A program made the position numbers and the translations under genes. Positions 38,248 to 48,847 of a stretch of 64,000 nucleotides of DNA are shown in pieces. The number at the start of each line of letters is the position of its first letter. Position 1 is the first letter of the stretch. The notes beneath the pieces are model-generated. The model ran no database searches. It had not been told where the DNA came from and worked only from the letters and a program-made list of their open reading frames with translations. The stretch comes from Panonychus citri (lineage: Eukaryota > Arthropoda > Arachnida > Trombidiformes > Tetranychidae), in assembly GCF_014898815.1 (NCBI RefSeq), contig NW_026515543.1, positions 4,712,001-4,776,000 of the forward strand, read 5' to 3'.

Positions 38248-39343
38248 AATAAGAAGAAAATTAGTAAACACTTTTTTCCACAACAAATTGTACAAGTATA
38301 AAAATTGGAACAAAAAAGAAAATGAAAGAAAAACGAATAAATTGAAATTGTCTCTCTCTTCTAATTCTCACTGACTCACTCACTCTCTTTCTCTCTCCAA
38401 GTGAGTGTCCAATGTTTACTTGTTGTATTAATAGAAAGAGAATGAGATAAACATATGGAACTGATGAAAACTTGAGATAGAAATGATTATTACGTTGGAA
38501 CTGAGAGATTGAGGAGAGAGAGAGAGAGAGAAAATGAGATGAGCTTCAATTGCTGCTCACTCTCATTCTTTTCCCTCTTTATCATGTTTTTCCCTCCTTC
38601 TCTCTATCTTCTTCTTCTTTCTCTTCTCTTTCTTTTTCTCTTTCTTCGAATTTCATCTTGAAATGTCCACGAAAAAAACTCACCAACGATTTTTGATCAA
38701 CTTTCTTTATTAATGAGAACTTATTTTCTTTTCTTTTTCATCATTGGCTCACTTTTCTTTTTTTCTCTCTCTCTCTCCCTCTTCTTATCTTCTGCGAAGA
38801 GGAAGTTGCTCACTCTTAATATTATCTTCTGCGTATCCTCCACCCTCTTCCCACCTTCTTCCACCTCCTTGAGTAGTTTTCACTCTTCATTCATGATAAT
38901 CTGTTTCTCGATCCATGGTGATAATCCCTTTCCATTGGAATAACTTCCAGTGGATTATGTTAATCCATCGAATCCACAACAATTAAATCAATTAATCGCT
39001 ATTCGAATCTTTCATCAAGTTAATTGTTTAGTTTCATATTTTCTACATTAATATCAACAGGTTTTTTTTTTCATTCCATTTAATTGTTTGCAATATGTTA
39101 TCCTAATTGTTAATTGTGACCCTTAATTGTCACTTGATTCTAATTCTAATTATTAAAAATAATTTACCACTTGACTAATTATAATTAGTATCATAACCAC
39201 TAGGTTGATTATGATTACGTTGATTTAATTATCTAATTTAATAGTAAAAGTATATAAATATACCTCAATATCATTCACAATTAGTTAATTAGTTTGTTAA
39301 ATTTACTAATTACTCTTACACCAATTGATTTAGTTTTACAAAA
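37968..39343. other. Divergent 5' region between LARP4-C and the secreted orphan gene
   Basis: The left part is the leader/promoter side of LARP4-C and lies partly in the duplicated 390 bp segment. The middle (38340-38800) is rich in CT/GA runs. The right part is the promoter of the gene starting at 39344. Confidence 0.5.
39251..39258 (+). promoter_or_regulatory. TATA box candidate
   Basis: TATATAAA stands 86-93 bp upstream of the start codon of the secreted orphan gene. A transcription start near 39280 would fit, leaving a leader of about 60 bases. Confidence 0.55.
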
Positions 39344-39952
39344 ATGGTTAAATTATTAACCGTTAGTTTTATATTTTCACTAATTGCTCAAAGTAAGTTT
39401 CCAATTCAATTGTTTGCGCGACTAATTTTGTTTGATTATTAATTGTCTTGTTTAACTTTCTCCAAATTAACTTGATTAAATTTAGTTTCAATTGGGATTT
39501 TAATTGAGCGGCCAGAGTTTGATTCAATTTGTAACTCAATCAACAGGTTAATTAACCAAGGAGATGACAATCCAATTGAAACAATCAAAAGTTATCCTTC
39601 TGATGGTAAATTACAACAACAATTAACTAAACAAAGTTTCCAATCAATCCAACAATCAGGTGGAAAATTAAATTGGCTCCTCTCACTATTTAATACACTA
39701 TTACAATCACAAGATGTGGTAATTAAACTTGAAGGAACTAATCAAACAAAGGTTGGTGTTATTGGTAAACGAGAAATCAACAATTCTAATCAACAACAAT
39801 TAACTTCATCATTACAATCGTTACCATGTAATTCAATTCCATTTCCATTGGTGATTGATTCAAATGATGGACAATCAGTTAATTTAACTTTACTTTTAAT
39901 CAACAATTTCCTTGATGGTTATTATCGTAAACATCTCCAAACAATTAACTAA
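39344..39952 (+). CDS. Small secreted protein of unknown family
   Basis: Two exons (39344-39392 and 39486-39952) with good GT-AG borders and matching phase give 171 aa. Residues 1-20 form a signal peptide (MVKLLTVSFIFSLIAQ then SIG). The mature part is Gln/Asn/Leu-rich with two cysteines (DSICNS and LPCNS) that could pair, and two N-glycosylation sequons (NQT, NLT) plus NNS. I recognise no domain. A TATA box and compact structure support a real gene. It sits between calreticulin copy 2 and LARP4-C, just outside the duplicated blocks. A lineage-specific secreted or salivary protein is a guess from architecture alone. Confidence 0.7.
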
Positions 39953-40372
39953 ATCGGATTAGTTTTAAAGTGTATTTTCTTGATAAGATTAAATCAAAAG
40001 TCCATGGGTCCAAAATGGATTTGGATTTGGTACAAAGAAACGGAGATTGTAATTGTAATTGGAATTAAATTATAATTGTTGTATTGTTGATTTGAATAAA
40101 AAAATTGATGAGGCATTTGATTTGTTTGGTTTTTATACACAAAAGTACGAAATGGATATAATTTTGTTTTAGTTGATTCTCTTTGTAATTAACTTAATTA
40201 ATCATAAACCACCATCCAGGTAGCTGTAAATATGCATGCTGGTTGTTGTTAGATTGTTGTTGGTGTTGTTTGTTTTGTTGCAATTTTAGATTAGACTTTG
40301 TTTTAAAAAGAGAGAAAGAATCTTAAATTTCCAATTCACTGATTGTTATAGTTAATTGAAATGTTTAAATAT
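39953..40372. other. Convergent 3' regions
   Basis: 3' flank of the secreted orphan gene and of calreticulin copy 2. It includes the 20 bp string near 40139 shared with the 3' flank of calreticulin copy 1. Confidence 0.45.
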
Positions 40373-42308
40373 TTAGAATTCATCGTGTTTAGGCTCAGCC
40401 TTATCTTCATCATCATCATCGACATCATTTGCTGTTTCTTCTTCCTTGTCAATTTCTTCGTCTTTCTTAGTTTCGGCTGCAGCTTCAGCGGCTTTTCTTT
40501 CCTCTTCGTCTTGTTTCTCTTTCATTTTCTTTTCTTCTTTTACTCTTTCTAAAATTTCATTCAAAGTTTCATCGGCTTCCTTTTCACTGTCGCTAATTAA
40601 TACATTGTCGAAAATGGTTCCAGCCTTAACTTGCCATAAATCAAAACCAACTCCACAAACTTCAGGGTATCGGTAAAGTTTATCATCAGCAACATATTCA
40701 GGATTATCGATTTCAGGATGAACCCATGGTCCTTTATAAGCTGGATTATCGATTTGTTTTGGTTTCCATTCACCTGAAGAAAATAAAAATACGAAAAAAA
40801 CATAATGAGAAATGAGAAATTGACAAATCATTATTTTTCAATATATCGCATGAATAATGAACAAAGAGAAAGTGTTGAAACATTCATTCTTTCCATCTCT
40901 CTACAGGTAACTTGCTTACTCTCACTCTCAGTCATTCTTTTTCTTTTTCTTTTCCTTCTTTCTCTTACTCTTACTCTTACTCTTTTCCAACATTCTTCTA
41001 ATTGAATGACTTTTCTTTTCTCTTACCTTTGAATGCAGGATTATTAATTTGTGGTGGTTCCCATTCACCATCCATCTCATCATCCCAATCTTCGGGTTTA
41101 GTGGCATCAGGATCTGGAATATATTCTGGTTGTTCCCAATCTTCGGGTTTCTTGTCTTCTGGATCATCAATTTTAGCTCGGTCATCCCAGTCTTCGGGTT
41201 TCTTGGCATTTGGATCCTTAATTTTCTTTGGAGCTAAGAAGTTCCAATCTTTTTCTAATTCACCCTTTTCAACGGTTTCACCATCGATTGATACTTTGTA
41301 AGTGTTGTCTGGTTTAACAACCAATCGATAAACATGAGTATGAACATCATCTTTACATCGAATGTCCTTATTAATGAGCAAGTTTTTTCCTTTGTAATTG
41401 AAAATTGCATGAACTTTTTTGGTTGCTGGACCACAGATATCAGGTCCGAACATAAGTAAATAAGGTGATTCACCATGAAGTTGCTTTTGATCAAGTGAAC
41501 AATCAAATACTTTCAAGTATCCACCACCACAGTCAATGTTTTGTTCATGTTTAACTACAAGTGCAAAAGAAACAATACAAATGCGGAAAACAATTAATCA
41601 AACAAATGATGATATGGTAACAACATATTGATTGGATGCGATTAGGTTGCATAGTAGATAATCAGATAATAAATTTAAATTTCCAATACTCTACAGTACA
41701 AATTAAGACACGTTTACTTAGTTAATTGTTTTGCTTTAAACACATTTGATTGAAATTATTCTTCAAACTAAAATCTAAATGCTGGTTAATGTTAATGTAG
41801 GCGATATTGTATACGTCACACACCCAAACCACATTTACCAGGGGAGCAAGAAACTTAATATTCACCAGTTACTCTGACTCTGGACAAAGACTTAAATTGC
41901 CACGTTGATGAGATACTATGGGATCAAGATAACACTTTAACCATAGATAATAAATCATCATGGCAATTGAAACAACTAAAAAAGCGAAGAAAAGAAAAGA
42001 ACAAATGAATTACCTGAATATTGAATGACCAGATCTTTTCCTTCATTATCAAATTTATTATCTTCAAATTTAGCTGAAAGCCCATAAAATCTGGCATCTT
42101 GTGATGTTTTGATTCCTTTGTCTTTCAAGTCATCGCCATAAAATTTACCGGCAGTCCATTCGAATTTACCAAATTCTTTACCCGAAAACTCTGATTGTAC
42201 CCATCGCTTATCCCAACTTGGAGAATCAAATTCTTCTCTAAAATAAACAGTTGCACCAATGCCAGTGGCCAGACAGGCAAATAGAGCAACTAACAAGTTT
42301 CCAGTCAT
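40373..42308 (-). CDS. Calr: Calreticulin, copy 2
   Basis: Second complete calreticulin gene. Exons 42308-42014, 41554-41027 and 40773-40373 have exactly the lengths of copy 1 (295, 528 and 401 bp) and give 407 aa. The protein is identical to copy 1 through the signal peptide, lectin domain, P-domain repeats and most of the acidic C-domain. It differs only near the end: DDDDEDKAEPKHDEF here, DDDDEEKSDSKHDEF in copy 1. The HDEF retrieval tetrapeptide is kept despite the divergence around it. Introns are also almost identical. The 5' UTR donor is at 42455. The two genes probably share expression; different 3' UTRs could separate their regulation. Confidence 0.96.
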
Positions 42309-43061
42309 TACCTAAGTTAGAAACAAAATTTAATGTAAATTATAAATTAACGAATCTTTCATAAAAGTGGACAAAGGTAGGTGACAATTAAGATTAAGAG
42401 AAACAATGACAACCAGTAGAAAAGAATGAAAGAAAACACCAGAAACAAGACTTACCTTTGAATGTAAAAAGATCTACAAAGAAACAAACAATTATTGCAG
42501 TGAGTTAATTAAATAGATTTTGGGGAAACTAAAGAGTAAATTAACCAATAGAAAAGAAAAGACAAACGGACACAATTAAGAAATAAAAACCATTAATTAA
42601 TCATCAATTAATCCCAACAACTCAATCTATTAACTGATCAGATTTTATATTCTTCAAGTCGAGACAAAACTCATTCTAATCATTTCCAAGTGTAACAATC
42701 TCATTGGTCCAAATTCTTTTGCGCATGAGCACAATCAAAATGCTCTTTTCTTTTCTTTTTAATTATCTAATCTTTTTATTTTCTTTCCTTCCAATCAATT
42801 GATTGTCTTTCCCAATTTATTGTCATTAATTAACAGTAACAAATTATCACAGTTCCAGGCTAATAACAAGTAATCAAATCGATTGAATTGTTGGAACAAT
42901 TGAAAGAACTCAATTTTCCTTAGTGTGTCTTTTAACTAAATTGTGAGTTTATCTTTAAAAGGAAATCATCATGACGCCGGTTGAGCTCATCGACTGAATA
43001 GGAACCAGAATCTTCATCGCTCATCATTCAAATTAAAGTTTTCTCTTTTTCTTTCTCCTTT
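40378..43061 (-). repeat. Calreticulin segmental duplication, unit 2
   Basis: Direct copy of 17684-20412, with the same exons, introns, leader and upstream ~550 bp. It ends where the inverted LARP4-C first-exon copy begins, about 50 bp further on. Confidence 0.93.
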
Positions 43062-43109
43062 AATCAAATGTCAATTAGCTTTCAGTCGCACGTGCTTATT
43101 GATATTGTT

Positions 43110-43497
43110 CTTCAGTGTTTTTCTTAATTCTATGTTCATCTTGATCATCTTTTCCTCGTCGTTGTTGTTTAATCTTGTTCTCGTAATTTATTGGTTATCA
43201 TCGATTGATCATATTGTTGATTTAAAGAGAAAAGAGAAAATATTGTGATACCTTTTGTTTCTCTTGTTTTGGTTGTTCTCTTTTTCTCTTTAATTGTGAA
43301 CGTTGTTTTCTTTTTTCTTCTTTCATTTTGTTTAATTTTCTTTTTTCTTCTCTTGTGGTGGAATAACAACAACCACTTTTACCATATTGATGACGTTGCA
43401 CGAAACCACTTTGGTTCCTCTTCCCTCTTTCTTGGACTCTCAGGATACTTACATATGCACAACATATTCTCCGAGGTGTTTTGTCATCCAAAAGGTT
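43110..43497 (+). repeat. Inverted orphan copy of the LARP4-C first exon and leader
   Basis: Reverse complement of 37858-38247. It carries the ATG of the proposed first exon (at about 43388) and the exon end at 43492 with a GT still present (gtttgata instead of gtttgtgg). It is cut off from the rest of LARP4-C and points the other way, towards the hydrolase gene. Confidence 0.88.
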
Positions 43498-43604
43498 TGA
43501 TACCCATGGATCACTTTTCTATCCTTTGTTTGGGTCTCTAACGGAATTCATTCATTACAATGTTGAACCTGAATCAACTTTGAAAATGGAAATGAAGAAA
43601 CAAT

Positions 43605-43861
43605 GGTAAGACTCAAGATCTGTCCGTCAGCTCGATATTTTCAATTTTCAGCTGATTTTTTTTCACGGATTAAGGTTCGGTTTGATTGTCTCAGGCTCTC
43701 GGGCCTTTCTTTGGTCATGGTGACCCTTATTAGCGAAGATCTAACCTAACCTAGTTTAAACAAACACAATTAACTGAACAATTAAGTCCATTTTCATATG
43801 TAGCTTGAACTTTCGAAAAAAAAGTCGAAAAAAAGTCAGCTCAAAGATCTTGAGTCTTACC
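43605..43861. mobile_element. 257 bp element with 17 bp terminal inverted repeats
   Basis: GGTAAGACTCAAGATCT at 43605-43621 and its exact reverse complement at 43845-43861 bound a non-coding core. Size and structure resemble a MITE (non-autonomous DNA transposon), but no clear target-site duplication is seen, so the class is unproven. Confidence 0.45.
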
Positions 43862-44870
43862 GAAAAAATTAAATTCGTAGCTATGTAACTATCGCCATCT
43901 CTTAGATTACTTAAGAGATGAACATTGTTTTATTCTTTTGTAGGTGGCGTTGAGAATTAATCTGTTTCTCTTTCAATTTGTTCTGAGATTTTGATGACAA
44001 AAGTGATTAGATATTTTTCGGTGTTGGTTGTTTTTTTCTAGTGAATTATTATTCCAATGATTATTTTATGATTTTTTTTTGCGGAATTAATACTGAGCTT
44101 ACTTCTTTGCGATCATTAAGTCGAAGAATTCGTAACAAAATAGTTAAAGCTTTCGACTTATCTGGACGAAACATCGCTTTGATCTGAGAATTGTAGATAT
44201 TTCTAGTCTGTAAAAGTCTGATTTTCTGAACGCGCATAAAAAGTTGTCTTTAAACTCTTAATTTCATACATGAAAAGTCTACCAATGCTAAGAAAAAGTG
44301 ATCTAAAGTTACAACTTTGAACGCGATTAGCTAATCTTTTGTTGATCAAATTTTTCTACTAATTAACTTTAACAAATTCAACTGATTAATGATTCAAAAA
44401 AAAATGGGTTATAACTGAATTGGAATTTAATTTACTTAAATTACGATCAAATCAAAGCGAACACGAGCTTAATTAATGGTTGTGATTATGAGAAATAAAC
44501 TAATCTAAATGACCAAAGTTGATTGTTAACATTGAGAATTTGTGTTGAGAGTTTGCAGAGAAAAAGAAAGAGAAAAAAGAAAGAAGAAGAGGCGGAGCCT
44601 AAAATCACGCCACTTCTCTTGTGTTGTTGGTTGATCACTGGAAGAAAACTTTTCTTATTTAGAAAATGACAATTAACTGTTCGTAACCAAATAATTAAGT
44701 TAATTTGCTGATTTTGTTCCGGTTGATTGTTATTAAATTTCTATTTCCTCCTGTTAGCCAGCTTGATCAGTTTTCTATTGGGTAAACTTGACCTGTGATA
44801 TTTGAAAATTGTTTTTCTTTTTATTTCATTTTCTCTTGTGTGTCAAATTGACTAGAATAATATTGTTATT

Positions 44871-47580
44871 ATGGTTCTCTTTGTTGTCTCTCTATCTAAA
44901 GTCGCTTTACCACCGATAATCAATGGTGAAGGTGCTTTCTTTGCTCGACATTTGTCCACCATGACATCTACTCATCACTTCTGGAGAACCCCAGCAGAAA
45001 AGGTTAGTTAAACTATTCATTTTATTCTCAAGGAAGTAAAAATTTTCTCCTCTCATTTATGATTATCTATTTACTATCGTCACCATTATCATTACTCTCG
45101 TCACAATGATCCCGGTTCTTATCAAGTGTTTGCCTTTCACTCAACAATTTATTTTCCATTATATTCCTAATACCTCACCTTTCCTATCCTAATGTTCCCT
45201 AGGCCTTTATCTTCATGAGAGTTTACTGTTCTTTTTAAATAAAGAGAGAGAGAGAGAGAGAGAGAGAGACAATCGTATCCAAAGTTTCTTTGTTACCAAG
45301 TGAATTCTAATCAGAATTTTTGGTTATGTTTGCTTTTCATAGAAAGAATTTAAAGCCCGACGACAATTGCTGAATACTCTACGTTGGCATGGAACATCAA
45401 CTCAGGGTAAACCGAACGAACCCAATTTGGCCTTCGTTAAACACATAACCATTCAAACCTGTGGACCTTTGTACCAGAATTGGAGAGAGACCAGAAAATC
45501 TTACGCTGGTGCACCGAAAGAAGGATTAACTTTTAATGTTGAATATGTTGATACTAAAGATTTTACTAATAGTGATAAAGCTCCGTTGTTCTTGCTCTTC
45601 ATGGATCCCCTGGATCGCATAAGGATTTTCACCCCTTGATTAATCATTTAGCACCTAAAGGGGTTCGTCTGATAGCACCAAATTTTCCTGGTTAGTGATT
45701 GTTATTCCTTGATTGAAGTTTTCTCACTTTAATCTATGATTTGATTGACTAACGGAATTTTTTTTCTCCTTTTTTTCATCTTCACTCTATTATCAGAATA
45801 TTCTGCAATCGATCGGACAAAATACTTTCAACATTCATGCCATGAAAAGAGAGAATATCTTAGAGACTTCCTCAAATCGATTGACGTTGACAAGTAATTA
45901 AATGAAAGAGATTGACAATTACTTTATTAAATAATGTAACGAATGATTTATTTCATTTCCAATAGATTAGATATGCTTGTGACTCATAGTAGTGCCGTTT
46001 TTCCAGCATTGGATATGTGGGCTAATGGAGGTTTTCCAATACGATCTTTCACCTTGATTAATCCTGCTGGACATCGTCGTATTGTCGGAATGAAACCAGC
46101 CTGGTTTATTGATAATCTTATCCGATGTGCTCTTAATCCAGTGGGTCGAGCTATTTTCCGTAAAATTGGTAAAATAATTTTCAAATTGAAAGGAGTCGCC
46201 GTTCGAGTTGACTCTTTGGACGATGTCATTCACGCAGGAACGGTCATGTTTTTATCAGAATCAGAGAAAGTAAGATTCGTTCAATCATCATATAGTAAAT
46301 TAAAAATTCATCTCTACAATCATTCATCCAAGTGAATCACCTTGACCATTCAAAATCTACCTTTAGCTAGAAAACATCGCCTTTAATTTGATTTTAATCT
46401 TCTCTCCTCTCTTATCCAATTAACCTTCAGTCATTTGAGACTCTCACTCGGTTCTAAATCTCCTTGATCCTATCAACTTGATTATTATTATGATTATCTA
46501 ATATTTCTTATACTCCATCTCTCTTTCTATTATTATTACCTTCTCAATCTAATGATTTCTTTTTTCTTCCTTTTCCTCTATCCAGTTATCAGGATATTTG
46601 GAAACCTTGAGGCAACAAAAATCCAATTTATTGTACATATACAGTGAGAACGATAAACTGGTAGAAAAGGACATTTTCTGTGAAATGGCCCAGATTCTCG
46701 ATGCCAAGGAATCTCAATACACCAAATATGATGGCGAAGGGAAATGCATCGTCCGAGGTTAGTCTTTATCCCGATCGTTCCGTCACTTTCTCTCTCTCAG
46801 AATGATGATTATCTTTATTTGTATTCTAAATCTTTAGTGAAAGAAACGTTAGTAATTGGAAATATAATACTACGTTTACATTTCTGATTCTCTTAATGAT
46901 TATCATTTATCTCTCTTTTCATTGATTCTACAAACAGATTGATTAACAATCAATCTCTTTTTCGTTCAACTCTCATCACTATTTCAAAGTCTATCACTAG
47001 ATTTGTATCACTCTGTTTCCAACTGATCAAAAAAAGTTAGAATTACTTTCTAACAAAGCCTATCAGTTAATTGCTGTTAAGTTGATTAACAATCACATTA
47101 CTGTCAGCAGAAAAGTAATTGTCTTTCACGTTTCGTTTTTCTTTTGTAATTGTGATTACGCGTAACAATCAATAGCAATTTAAATTACTGAATATCCTCA
47201 AAGTAGCATTTAGAATTGATTCCAAGGTAATTTTCTTCAATTCGATTCATTAACTTTGGCGGGAGCGAAATTTTTATTATCTTTGTGTGGCCTTAAAAAT
47301 TTTATTTAAAAAAAAGTAATAATTATTCAAATTGATTCTAATTGTGTTTTCTTTCTCAAATATTTAATCAGGTTCTCAAGATGATTGGATGAAAATAATT
47401 CAATTCCAACGAGGTGGACATTATGCATTTTTGAAATTCGCAAATATTGTTAACCCTGCAATCGAACAACTTCTCGTTGATGTTACTCGACAACAGAAAC
47501 AAATCGAACTTGAAGTAGATTCGATCGGCTGTCAATCGAAACAATCATTGAAATATTCTAATCAAAGTTATATGTTATGA
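44871..47580 (+). CDS. Alpha/beta-hydrolase fold protein (one frameshift)
   Basis: Exons 44871-45002, 45343-45690, 45797-45893, 45966-46269, 46586-46757 and 47372-47580 join to 420 aa if one base is restored. Landmarks of the fold are present: the oxyanion stretch ALHGSPGSHKDFHPL, the nucleophile elbow VTHSSAVFPAL (Ser after His), the acid YIYSENDKLVE and the catalytic His in QRGGHYAFLKF. The natural substrate is unknown. The N terminus (about 44 residues, with FFARHLST) could be a mitochondrial leader. In exon 2 near 45585 the frame breaks: CCGTTGTT should read CCGTTTGTT, and downstream phases fit only with the added T. Without it the protein stops at 45639. The stop codon at 47578-47580 lies at the junction with a calreticulin-derived fragment. 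Confidence 0.82.
45243..45269. repeat. (AG)n microsatellite in hydrolase intron 1
   Basis: About 13 uninterrupted AG units. Confidence 0.95.
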
Positions 47581-48185
47581 TATGGTAACAACATATTGAT
47601 TGGTTGCATAGATATACTTCATGTAGATAATCAGATAATAAATTTAAATTTCCAATACTCTACAGCACAAATTAAGACACATTAATTAATTGTATTAGTT
47701 TAAACACATTTGATTGAAATTATTCTTCAAACTACAATCTAAGTTCTGGTTAATTTTAATGTAGGCGATATTGTGATGTTTTGATTCCTTTGTCTTTCAA
47801 GTCATCGCCATAAAATTTACCGGCAGTCCATTCGAATTTACCAAATTCTTTACCCGAAAACTCTGATTGTACCCATCGCTTATCCCAACTTGGAGAATCA
47901 AATTCTTCTCTAAAATAAACAGTTGCACCAATGCCAGTGGCCAGACAGGCAAATAGAGCAACTAACAAGTTTCCAGTCATTACCTAAGTTAGAAACAAAA
48001 TTTAATGTAAATTATAAATTAACGAATCTTTCATAAAAGTGGACAAAGGTAGGTGACAATTAAGATTAAGAGAAACAATTGTGAGAAACAATGACAACCA
48101 GTAGAAAAGAATGAAAGAAAACACCAGAAATCAGACTTACCTTTGAATGTAAAAAGATCTACAAAGAAACAAACAATTATTCATT
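47575..48185 (-). pseudogene. Calreticulin gene fragment
   Basis: Partial third calreticulin copy. It holds the 5' leader with its splice donor, the start codon at 47980 and exon 1 up to DKGIKTSQ. It then jumps (near 47773) directly into intron 1 sequence matching copies 1 and 2, so about 300 bp, including the end of exon 1 and its donor, is deleted. Exons 2 and 3 are absent. The open frame ends after 74 residues (GIKTSQYRLH). It retains the signal peptide, so a short secreted peptide is conceivable, but a dead fragment is far likelier. Confidence 0.9.
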
Positions 48186-48847
48186 TTACCCACCTTTTTA
48201 TTTCCAGGTATCACTGGGTCACTTATATTCACATATTAATACTAAATTCAAATAAATTTAGTGAAATTATCACTCAAATTAACCAATTTACAAAAAAAAA
48301 CTTTCTGCAGTTTTTGCTCTTTACTTGTGCCTCCATCTGGTTGTTCGGTGTGAAGTTCACACTGTGAACTAATTTTCCTGCTTTTCTGTAGGTTGCAGTC
48401 TCTTCTTGTTACTCTTTGTTTTGATGACAAAAGTGATTAGATATTTTTCTGTGTTTGGTTGTTTTTTTTTAATATTTTCTCTCTCTCTCTATCTCTCTTC
48501 CTCTTCCTTTTATCATCAAACAATTAAAATTGATCCATTGTTGTATAAGTGAAGTAATTTTTTTCCTCCAGTGTTTCCAATTGGAGTCAACCGGAACCTT
48601 TTGGATGACAAAACATTGTCATCCAAAAGGTTTGATACCGTTACCCATAGATCACTTTTCTATCCTTTGTTTGGGTCTCTAACGGAATTCATTCATCACA
48701 GTGTTTGGTGGAAATTTGTCTAATGTCTCCTCTTAAATTTTCTTCGATAGACTGATTAATCATTTTTCCATTGGAAATTACAATTGTACACCATCACGAA
48801 TTCCCATAGTCACTATGTTCCAGTTAAACTCACTCTTCTAATTCATC
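48186..48847. other. Fragment mosaic upstream of the epimerase
   Basis: Contains copies of two pieces of the 43.5-44.05 kb region in swapped order (48418-48475 and 48622-48705) and a perfect fold-back at 48597-48630. The remainder is single-copy and includes the epimerase 5' flank. Confidence 0.6.
48597..48630. repeat. Perfect 15 bp hairpin (fold-back)
   Basis: CCTTTTGGATGACAA, loop AACA, TTGTCATCCAAAAGG. Each arm matches the end of the LARP4-C first exon, once in each orientation. Confidence 0.95.

Larger units (their letters stand above)
42309..44870. other. Mosaic intergenic region upstream of the hydrolase
   Basis: Calreticulin 2 leader and promoter up to about 43061, the inverted LARP4-C exon copy, a fragment (43491-43560) that recurs near 48622, the inverted-repeat element, and a fragment (43980-44040) that recurs near 48418. 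44050-44870 is AT-rich and includes the hydrolase 5' region. Confidence 0.6.

Noticed and set aside
38713..38943. Hydrophobic 76-codon frame resembling a signal peptide
   Set aside because: Pyrimidine-tract artefact with no acceptor, donor or domain.
43735..43755. Telomere-like string ctaacctaacct
   Set aside because: Only two units; no array.
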